Below, piece by piece: positions 8,467 to 15,555 of a stretch of 64,000 nt of DNA (within the stretch, counting starts at the first letter, position 1; every line of letters begins with the position of its first letter). The stretch is taken from contig NZ_KB223527.1 in assembly GCF_000331575.1 (NCBI RefSeq), positions 1,709,842-1,773,841 of the forward strand, read 5' to 3'. The DNA is from Calidifontibacillus oryziterrae (GTDB taxonomy: Bacteria > Bacillota > Bacilli > Bacillales > Bacillaceae_J). The position numbers and the translations under genes are program-made. Under the pieces are notes generated by a model, which was not told where the DNA came from, searched no databases, and was given only the letters and a program-made list of their open reading frames with translations.

Positions 8467-8940
8467 ATGGCAAAAAACAATCCTTATCAAACAACGATGT
8501 ATGGCCAATATCCTCAATATGGCTTTCAACAGCAGCAACAAGTCCCAACTTATTCAGGTGGTCCAATCCCGGGACTTGGCGGTTTCCCGCAAACAGGTAC
8601 CCCTCAAGCACCTGTTGCACCTACAACACCTTCAATCCCTGGTATGCTACCTGTAGAAGAATCATACATTGAAAACATTTTAAGGCTAAACAGAGGAAAA
8701 GTTGCAACGGTTTACGCAACCTTCGAAAATAACACCGAGTGGAATGCCCGAGTTTTTAAAGGTGTGGTTGAGGCTGCCGGGCGCGATCATATTATTTTAA
8801 GTGATCCAGAAACTGAAATGCGTTTTTTAATTCCAATGATTTATTTAGATTATGTGACGTTTGATGAAGAAATTGAGTATTATTATCCGTTTAACGGTGG
8901 TCGACCACCTTTAGCTTCTTTTCCGCCAAGAATAAAATAA
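8467..8940 (+). CDS. gerQ: Spore coat protein GerQ
   Basis: Inner coat protein required for CwlJ localisation and cross-linked by transglutaminase in B. subtilis. The 157-residue protein has a Pro/Gln/Tyr-rich N-terminal half (about residues 1-65), a source of Gln for cross-linking. A conserved C-terminal domain follows (LPVEESYIENILRLNRGKVA, then IILSDPETEMRFLIPMIYLDY). The ATG at 8467 is chosen because GAGGAGGAAG lies just upstream. The cwlJ-gerQ pair probably forms one late-sporulation operon. It is slightly shorter than the B. subtilis protein, mainly in the low-complexity region. Confidence 0.92.
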   Translation: MAKNNPYQTTMYGQYPQYGFQQQQQVPTYSGGPIPGLGGFPQTGTPQAPVAPTTPSIPGMLPVEESYIENILRLNRGKVATVYATFENNTEWNARVFKGVVEAAGRDHIILSDPETEMRFLIPMIYLDYVTFDEEIEYYYPFNGGRPPLASFPPRIK

Positions 8941-8949
8941 AGGAAAAAT

Positions 8950-8996
8950 AGGAGTAAGCTCGAGAACATGTTTGTTCCAGCTTACTCCTTTATTGT
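8950..8996 (+). terminator. Intrinsic terminator of cwlJ-gerQ
   Basis: Long stem AGGAGTAAGCT / AGCTTACTCCT with an inner GAACA/TGTTC pairing, followed by TTATTGTTATTG. It starts nine bases after the gerQ stop. Confidence 0.85.
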
Positions 8997-9131
8997 TATT
9001 GTTGAGTTAGGTGTATCGCGAAATAGATAGATACGCCGTACGCTTTAATTGTTTGCCGTTTAAGGTAAATACCGATTTAAATCGTTTTTTTATTTTTTGC
9101 TGCTATAAATACGGCAATACATAACAGCGAT

Positions 9132-9308
9132 TAAGCATTTTTATAAGCAGTGCTAATAACATCCACTGACTATTATGACCAATATAAGCAAGCGGTCTTT
9201 AAGCACTTTTATAAGACGCTAACGCTAATAACGTCCACCGACTATGACCAATATAAGCAAGCGGTCTTTAAGCACTTTTATAAGACGCTAACGCTAATAA
9301 CGTCCACC
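9132..9308. repeat. Tandem duplication of the 3' end of the DUF423 gene
   Basis: Two near-identical units at 9168-9239 (72 bp) and 9240-9308 (69 bp), with a decayed partial unit at 9132-9167. The right-hand unit contains the last 13 codons and stop of the DUF423 gene plus 28 bases downstream. The left-hand unit is a copy of that segment, including the stop codon. Confidence 0.9.
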
Positions 9309-9639
9309 CTGCTAAAAATGATACACCTCCAAAGGGTGTGATCATACCTAAAGGTGTGATTCCTGAAGTACTTAATACATATAAGCTCCCTGAAAATAAA
9401 AGAATTCCAATTATCATCATGATTCCTGACCACTTAATTAATGAAGAGCCTTGCCACTTATTTGCAGCAAAAGCAACAATAAACAGACCCATTGTGTGAA
9501 ACATTTGATAATCGACGGCTTTTTCCCATGTATCCATCATCTTTTCTGACAGCTTATGCTCAAGACCATGCGCCCCAAACGCGCCTAAAGCAACTGCTAA
9601 AAATGCACTGATTGCCCCTATAATTATGAATCTCTTCAT
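9268..9639 (-). CDS. ywdK: DUF423 small membrane protein (YwdK)
   Basis: Small integral membrane protein of unknown function, about 123 residues with four predicted membrane helices. The start IIIGAISAFLAVALGAFGAHGL carries the GAFGAHGL motif diagnostic of DUF423, followed by DTWEKAVDYQMFHTMGLF and the GITPLGMITPFGGVSFLAGW segment. The start is either the GTG at 9642 or the ATG at 9639; AGGGG lies six and nine bases away, so the choice is open. It is convergent with gerQ, as expected for the ywdL-ywdK region. Its 3' end has been tandemly duplicated downstream. Confidence 0.88.
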   Translation of the reverse strand: MKRFIIIGAISAFLAVALGAFGAHGLEHKLSEKMMDTWEKAVDYQMFHTMGLFIVAFAANKWQGSSLIKWSGIMMIIGILLFSGSLYVLSTSGITPLGMITPFGGVSFLAGWTLLALASYKSA

Positions 9640-9899
9640 CACTATTTACCCCTTTATCTCTAAATATTAATTTCGGTCCATATTGTACCTAATAGAGTCC
9701 CGAAAAGTCTCCCCTCAAACCTTGCTAATCCGATACCTTCATCTTAACGAATCTTGTCGTGTTGTGCCATTAAAAAGGATTTTTTATCTTTTTTTAAACT
9801 AAATAACCTTTACAAATTATAAGCTTTAAGCGTACTCTTTAAGTAGATTTAAGGAATATTCTGCATTTTCTAGTAATTTTGAAGCGGGGGAATAAATAA

Positions 9900-10583
9900 A
9901 TGTCGATCACTTCACATTTAAAAAAGGTATCTCTTTTTGAAAAACTATCGACGGAGGAACTGCAACAAATCGAAAAAATCGCGATGAAGTCCGGCTATAC
10001 AGCAAATAAAGTGCTCTTTAATGAAGGCGATAAAGGCGACTTTCTTTATATCATCTTAATAGGCTCGGTAAAAATTTACTCCATAGTGAAAGGAAAAGAA
10101 AAAATTATTACAATTTTAAAAAAAGGAGATAGTTTTGGCGAGCTCGCATTAATCGATGATCAACCACGTTCTGCTACAGCCGAAACACTAGAGGATTCTG
10201 TTTTACTATGTATTTCGAAGCAGTCATTTATGAAATTAATGCAAGAAAATTTTAACGTAACACAAAAAGTACTAATGCAGCTGTCAGCGAGACTTCGGAA
10301 AACAAACGAGCATGTAACAGATTTAGTATTTAATGACGCGAAAACAAATGTTATTAAAGCACTCATTCAATTATCAATTGATCACGGTAAACGTTTAAAT
10401 GATATTGTTGAAATTCATGTCAAAATATCAACTAAGGATATAAGTAAAATGGCCGGTATCTCTCCTGAAGTAGTGGATTACGTCATTAAGGACCTTGAAA
10501 ATAAAAACGTCCTGTCCTACTATCAACAAAAAATCATTTTGAATTTGCATCATCTAAATTCAAGAAGAGGGGAGCTAATTTAA
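9900..10583 (+). CDS. CRP/FNR-family cyclic-nucleotide-binding regulator
   Basis: Predicted cAMP-responsive transcription factor, 227 residues. The N-terminal cNMP-binding domain (about 10-130) contains the phosphate-binding cassette FGELALIDDQPRSATAETLE. Glu and Arg are present as in true nucleotide binders, unlike FNR or CooA types. A dimerisation helix follows (about 115-150), then a winged-helix domain in which STKDISKMAGISPEVVDYVI is the helix-turn-helix (about 175-200). No Fe-S cysteines. The ATG has GGGGG about nine bases upstream. The cyclase gene starts on the base after its stop. That coupling, and the rarity of cAMP signalling in Bacillus, make it the likely receptor for that cyclase. 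Confidence 0.88.
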   Translation: MSITSHLKKVSLFEKLSTEELQQIEKIAMKSGYTANKVLFNEGDKGDFLYIILIGSVKIYSIVKGKEKIITILKKGDSFGELALIDDQPRSATAETLEDSVLLCISKQSFMKLMQENFNVTQKVLMQLSARLRKTNEHVTDLVFNDAKTNVIKALIQLSIDHGKRLNDIVEIHVKISTKDISKMAGISPEVVDYVIKDLENKNVLSYYQQKIILNLHHLNSRRGELI

Positions 10584-12398
10584 TTGTTGCGGAAAATAGT
10601 GTCAATCGCCATTATTTCCATTGTGATTTGTTTTTTTTATGCAAGAGACATGTTTTTTATCGTAAATGAGTATGTTTCAGACCGGTTAATCAGAGAGGAA
10701 AAAGAAGTCTCAAGCAACATTGTTATATTAGCTATTGATGATGAAAGCTTAGCTGAGGTTGGAAAATGGCCGTGGCCGCGTGGAGTAATTGCCGAAACGA
10801 CAGAAAGGCTGGCAGAAGCAGGAGCGAAGGCAATCTTTGTTGATGTTCTTTATTCCGAAGCTAGTCAGGATGTTTCACAGGACCAAGTATTTGAACGAGT
10901 TGTAAACGAACATGATAATATTTATCTCGCCGCAAACTTTGTTTTCAAAGGTAAACAGGAAAACGTAGGTGACTTAGTATTTGAATCTATAAATAGACCC
11001 GTGTTTTCTATCAACCAAAACCAAATTGGACATATCAATGTAAAAGAAGACCGCGACAGTGTTGTACGCCAAATCATGTTAGGTATCCCGGATGAGAACA
11101 ATGAAATTTTACCTGCGATATCTGTTAAGCTTGCAAACCTTTTATTAGAAGAAGAAGGTCGCGAAATAACATGGAATGAAAGCAATGAGTTTTTTCTAGA
11201 TGGACAAAAAATTCAAACAGGTCCAAATAACGACATCAATTTTACGTATTCAACACAGCCGCACGAGGATTCCCAAGAGGTTATTAGTAAAAAATTTGAT
11301 ACAATCCCTATTTATCAAGTTATCAATGAGGAATATCCACCTGAGTATTTTGAAAATACCATTGTATTAATCGGACCATATACAGCCGGCCTACAGGATC
11401 AATATACAACCCCTATGAGCCAAGTCACAAAAATGAACGGAGTCGAGATTCACGCAAACATTATTCAAAGCTTTTTAGATGGAAATATTTATTCGAAAGC
11501 AAATGCTACAACTAGTTATCTGATCATTACTTTGCTAACAGCGTTATCCTATTTAACGATTGATCGTTTAAAAGTAAAATTAGGATTTCTTGCTTTACTC
11601 GATTTTATCGGCATTTATTGGATTGCAACCATTACCGTGTTTTCTGAAATGCATATTTTACTGCCGTTCTTCTATGTATTGCTAGCGCTAATCATCGTCT
11701 ATATTACCTCTGTTGCACTGCAATATATCGCAGAACGAAAAGAAAAAGCACGTGTTACTGGACTATTTGGGCGTTATGTTTCCAAAGGTGTTGTTGATGA
11801 AATTTTAGCTTCTCAGGAAGAAGTAAAGCTCGGTGGGGTACGGATGGATGTTAGCCTTGTGTTCGTAGATATTCGTGGCTTTACTCCGCTCTCTGAAAAA
11901 ATGCAGCCGGAAGAAATCATTTTAATTTTAAATGAGTATTTGGATTTATGTACTCGTGCTGTATTCAAATTTGAAGGAACCCTTGATAAGTTCATTGGTG
12001 ATGGCGTTATGGCAATCTTCGGTGCCCCTATTGAACAACCTGATCACGCAGAACGCGCTGTACGCGCAGCCTTGGAAATGAAAAAGCATTCGTTTGAAAT
12101 GGCAAAACGTTTAGAGGAAAAATATGGACGAGCTGTCTACTTTGGTGTCGGCATTAACTCGGGTCCTGCCGTTATCGGGAATATTGGTTCAACCGACCGC
12201 CTTGATTATACAGCAATTGGTGATACGGTAAACCTTGCTGCTCGACTTGAATCGAATGCGAAGCCACAACAAATTTTGATTAGCGAAAATACGTATGAAC
12301 GAGTAAAGGATCTATTTGAAATTACCCCGCTAGAACCAATTAAAGTGAAAGGGAAAGAAAAGCCTGTACAAATTTATCAGGTCGAGGGCGAGAAATAA
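10584..12398 (+). CDS. CHASE2-domain class III adenylate cyclase
   Basis: Membrane-bound nucleotide cyclase, 604 residues. Order: signal-anchor helix (about 5-25), extracellular CHASE2 sensor (about 40-305), three membrane helices (about 310-380), a short linker helix and the catalytic domain (about 415-590). Metal ligands are Asp429 (VFVDIRGF) and Asp473 (FIGDG). Substrate residues are Lys469 and Thr543 (DYTAIGDT). The transition-state pair is Asn550/Arg554. Lys with Thr in place of Asp fits the class IIIb adenylate cyclase type, so cAMP rather than cGMP is expected. The TTG start follows the regulator stop directly, with AGGGGAG nine bases upstream inside that gene. Confidence 0.92.
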   Translation: MLRKIVSIAIISIVICFFYARDMFFIVNEYVSDRLIREEKEVSSNIVILAIDDESLAEVGKWPWPRGVIAETTERLAEAGAKAIFVDVLYSEASQDVSQDQVFERVVNEHDNIYLAANFVFKGKQENVGDLVFESINRPVFSINQNQIGHINVKEDRDSVVRQIMLGIPDENNEILPAISVKLANLLLEEEGREITWNESNEFFLDGQKIQTGPNNDINFTYSTQPHEDSQEVISKKFDTIPIYQVINEEYPPEYFENTIVLIGPYTAGLQDQYTTPMSQVTKMNGVEIHANIIQSFLDGNIYSKANATTSYLIITLLTALSYLTIDRLKVKLGFLALLDFIGIYWIATITVFSEMHILLPFFYVLLALIIVYITSVALQYIAERKEKARVTGLFGRYVSKGVVDEILASQEEVKLGGVRMDVSLVFVDIRGFTPLSEKMQPEEIILILNEYLDLCTRAVFKFEGTLDKFIGDGVMAIFGAPIEQPDHAERAVRAALEMKKHSFEMAKRLEEKYGRAVYFGVGINSGPAVIGNIGSTDRLDYTAIGDTVNLAARLESNAKPQQILISENTYERVKDLFEITPLEPIKVKGKEKPVQIYQVEGEK

Positions 12399-12418
12399 AC
12401 TTATAGCTGCAAGTTCTA

Positions 12419-12443
12419 TGTAATAAAATGTAATTTTATTACA
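12419..12443. promoter_or_regulatory. 25-bp perfect palindrome, candidate operator
   Basis: TGTAATAAAA, five bases, then TTTTATTACA, starting 21 bases after the cyclase stop. There is no U-run after it, so it is not a simple terminator. The TGTAA/TTACA half-sites recall CRP-family operators, but the spacing differs from the classical site. Binding by the product of the gene at 9900 is inference only. Confidence 0.4.
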
Positions 12444-12520
12444 CTATTCGACAGACAATTTCAAATTTTTTAATTTTTTAACAATTAACGGAGATTGTTT
12501 GAAAACTTTTGCTGTACAAT

Positions 12521-12558
12521 AAGAGAGAGGATTTTACTCCTCTCTCTTCATTTTTTTT
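12521..12558 (+). terminator. Terminator-like leader hairpin before the first FecR gene
   Basis: An 11-base stem (AAGAGAGAGGA / TCCTCTCTCTT) with a six-base loop, followed by CATTTTTTTT and then directly by the AAGGAGG ribosome site of the gene at 12574. Any promoter for that gene must lie upstream of, or inside, this hairpin. It therefore acts as an attenuator, as partial termination of the crp-cyclase transcript, or as a 5' stabilising structure. A TACAAT at 12515-12520 could be a -10 box placing the transcript start in the stem. Confidence 0.75.
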
Positions 12559-12573
12559 AAGGAGGAAAATTAT

Positions 12574-15372
12574 ATGAAGCGGGCAAAAGCGCTTGTTTCA
12601 TTTCTACTCCTTTTTTCGTTACTAATTCCTGCCTTTTATCAAGCTAATGCAGCACGAGTTGCCGTTATTAAAGAGGTGAGGGGTGAGGTCTTCGTAAAAA
12701 AGGGAAATGGAACGCGCGAATTCAATGCAAAGGAAGGAATGAGCCTTTCCGAAGGGGACTCTGTCCGTACTGTCAAAAAAAGCTCGGCCAACATTGTCTA
12801 TGATGACGGATCAAAGACAACGATTGCCCCAAGCTCCAAGCTTACTGTTGCTAAGTTAAAAAACAAGGATGCTGGCAATCAAACAAAGGTTAAAGTCGTA
12901 TCAGGTAAAGTATGGAACAGTGTCAAGAGCCTTTCAAACGCCAATGACGAGTATGATGTTGAAACCCCTACAGCAGTCATGGGCGTACGCGGAACTCATT
13001 TTCTTGTAACAACCGACCCAATTACAGGACAAACAAGCGTATCAGTATTAGACGGAACAATAGGTGTAAGTCAAAACAGTGATATTGGAAACAGTTCTGG
13101 CTCTAGCGATGGACCCGGTGATCGAACTAATACAGCCGAACAACTCGTTACATTTAATCAAACTCTATCCACAGAAACGATTCATGCCCCGCTTTCGGAT
13201 GCAAAAGAGTTAGACGTTCAACAGCTTGTCGAACAAGTTGAACCCGAAGTCATTGTTGAAATCATCCAAGACCTCACCAAAACAATCCAAGAAAAACAAA
13301 AACAAGCACTTGAAAACCATGAATTATTTGAACAGACAGAGCAATTTGATTTGCTTGAAAACGCACTAGAGTTATCTAAAACAGCTGCAGAATTAGCAAA
13401 AATTCAAGCTAATGTATTATCCGAGATTAATCGCTCTTCTGCTATTAGGGAAGAGGTTGAGCAATTGTTACAATCACGATTTAACGAGACTATTGCAAGT
13501 GTTATGAGAGACAATCAGGAGTTAAGGTCATCAACTGAAAGCGCGCGGGGACAAATAACGGATTCTGCTAGTAATGCGGGTATGTCAGAAGAGGAGATTA
13601 ATGAATTTGGACCGGAAGATGTGCCGGTAACTCCGCCAAGTCCAGCACCGGATTCAAATGGTGGTAGTTCTGGTGGTGGTGGCGGAAATGTTGACGAACG
13701 CCCAAGTGCACCGAGAATTTCCGGGGAAGGTGATGGAACGAATTTCTATATAGATGTTTTCGATTATGACCCTGCAGCAATTTTAAAGTTATATCAATTG
13801 ATAGGAGATACTTTTTCGCTTTATTTTGAAATTGACTTAACCATGAACGAATTCAATTATTTTACCCTGCCATATGACGGTATGAAATATTACGTTACGC
13901 AAACGGTAAACGGAACTGAAAGTTTGCCTTCCATTACTGTTACAGCTGGGGAAGAACCGATAGAGGGATTAGCAATAGTTAGTAGTAATGCCATTGAGGA
14001 CACTAATGAATTTACGATTACTTTTAATAGCCAGCTTGATCCATCATCTGTTCCTTCTTTGGATGATTTTGAAATATACTCTAAGGAATCCTATTATGAT
14101 GGGGAAAATTTGACATATCAATATGATCGGATTTATGTGTCTAATATTATCATAAATGAAAATCAACTAATACTATCATTATCATATGATTCTCTTGGTG
14201 AAAGTGGGATTTACATTGAGTACCCTATCATACTTTCAATAAAATATACAAAAAATATGACAAATCCAATTAAAGATAGTAACGGTTTTACATTAAATGA
14301 TCAACAAATAGATTATGAATCAACACAAACAATCTTTGATCGTGACAAAAACGGTGATTTTGAGTATTCGATTTATACTAGTAAATATGGTTATACGGAG
14401 CCGTTTGAAATATATTCGCTGCCTTATACGTTAAACTTTAAGACTAGGTTTGAAAATAATTTTGTGCAAGAGCTTTCTTATCAAATATATAATGGTGATA
14501 ATCCAATTAAAGAGTCTGAAATTTATAGTAATAGTGATGGGGTATTCTCATTAACTCTTGATGAATCTTTACCTTATGGTGAATACTCAATTGTCCTTGG
14601 AATTGCAAAAAATTCTGATTTCCGTATAGTCAACTCCTTTGGAATAAAATACGTTGACTATGAAGCTCCAAAAATTACTAACATAAGCTATACAACTACA
14701 CCGGCAACAATTCAGTTAGATTTTGATGAGCTAATAAATGAATATATCAATAAAGATGCAGATGATTTTAAATTAGTAGAAATTCAAGGCACTGACCAAT
14801 ATGGTCAACCAATCGAAGAAGAAAAAACCATTGCAAGTGTATATATTATTGATGACAATAATAAATCTTCTCTTAAGTTCGAACTTGTACCATCAAATTA
14901 TGATTTTAATAAATTGCGCCTTACCCATAAATGGAATGATAATATCGGTGACATATATAGTAATTACATTCCTCTTACTCTTAATATTAAATTTGGGCAA
15001 TACGTAAAATTTTCTTTAGATACACCAAATGAAATGGCTATTTATCATACACCTATAAAGATTGAACCATATAAGGAAGCTTTTAAGGTTTATTTCCAAC
15101 CATATTTTAATGGAGTCGCTATGACAGCCAATACAGTTGATCGAATAGAAGTTGAGTCTAATTATTACGATGGTACAATTACCCCACCTATGATAGAAAC
15201 TGATTCACAAGGAAATATGTATTTCACTATCGATCCTACTGTTTGCATACCAGACTATACAGGTTGGGTTGGCTTTTACGTTATCCCAAATGATTCTTAT
15301 TATGATGATCAAGATTTTTTACAGTCATTTGAAATTGAAATTCTTGATTATACCAGACGAGATATGCCGTAA
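12574..15372 (+). CDS. Secreted FecR-domain protein with Ig-like C-terminal half (paralogue 1)
   Basis: Exported protein, 932 residues, function unknown. Signal peptide about 1-26, ending AYA-like at QANA|ARVAV. The FecR domain spans about 28-165 (GDSVRTVKKSSANIVYDDGS; ETPTAVMGVRGTHFLVTT). A Gln/Glu-rich helical segment follows (about 200-345), then a Pro/Ser/Gly linker with GGSSGGGGGN near 365. From about 465 the rest is beta-rich, including a bacterial Ig/SwmB-like stretch (FTITFNSQLDPSSVPSLDDF). There is no LPXTG, lipobox or SLH domain, so it is not obvious how the protein stays at the surface. It lies 175 bases after the cyclase gene and next to its paralogue. Confidence 0.85.
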   Translation: MKRAKALVSFLLLFSLLIPAFYQANAARVAVIKEVRGEVFVKKGNGTREFNAKEGMSLSEGDSVRTVKKSSANIVYDDGSKTTIAPSSKLTVAKLKNKDAGNQTKVKVVSGKVWNSVKSLSNANDEYDVETPTAVMGVRGTHFLVTTDPITGQTSVSVLDGTIGVSQNSDIGNSSGSSDGPGDRTNTAEQLVTFNQTLSTETIHAPLSDAKELDVQQLVEQVEPEVIVEIIQDLTKTIQEKQKQALENHELFEQTEQFDLLENALELSKTAAELAKIQANVLSEINRSSAIREEVEQLLQSRFNETIASVMRDNQELRSSTESARGQITDSASNAGMSEEEINEFGPEDVPVTPPSPAPDSNGGSSGGGGGNVDERPSAPRISGEGDGTNFYIDVFDYDPAAILKLYQLIGDTFSLYFEIDLTMNEFNYFTLPYDGMKYYVTQTVNGTESLPSITVTAGEEPIEGLAIVSSNAIEDTNEFTITFNSQLDPSSVPSLDDFEIYSKESYYDGENLTYQYDRIYVSNIIINENQLILSLSYDSLGESGIYIEYPIILSIKYTKNMTNPIKDSNGFTLNDQQIDYESTQTIFDRDKNGDFEYSIYTSKYGYTEPFEIYSLPYTLNFKTRFENNFVQELSYQIYNGDNPIKESEIYSNSDGVFSLTLDESLPYGEYSIVLGIAKNSDFRIVNSFGIKYVDYEAPKITNISYTTTPATIQLDFDELINEYINKDADDFKLVEIQGTDQYGQPIEEEKTIASVYIIDDNNKSSLKFELVPSNYDFNKLRLTHKWNDNIGDIYSNYIPLTLNIKFGQYVKFSLDTPNEMAIYHTPIKIEPYKEAFKVYFQPYFNGVAMTANTVDRIEVESNYYDGTITPPMIETDSQGNMYFTIDPTVCIPDYTGWVGFYVIPNDSYYDDQDFLQSFEIEILDYTRRDMP

Positions 15373-15486
15373 ATTACCAAATAACGCAAGCGCATGATGA
15401 AATTGTTTGTAAGTTATATTTCTAGACAAATAATTACAAATAAACTAAATTTTTAGCAAATTTTAATGTTTATTGCGACAATAATA

Positions 15487-15540
15487 CTATAATATTAGAG
15501 AGAGGAATAATTTCCTCTCTCTTCTATTTTTTTATTTTTG
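15487..15540 (+). terminator. Terminator-like leader hairpin before the second FecR gene
   Basis: Stem AGAGAGAGGAA / TTCCTCTCTCT (15497-15522) with a four-base loop, followed by a T-rich run and then the AAGGAGG site. It has the same sequence and place as the hairpin at 12521. A TATAAT at 15488-15493 could be a -10 box that starts the transcript at the hairpin, but no good -35 box is seen. Confidence 0.75.
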
Positions 15541-15555
15541 CAAGGAGGACTCGAT

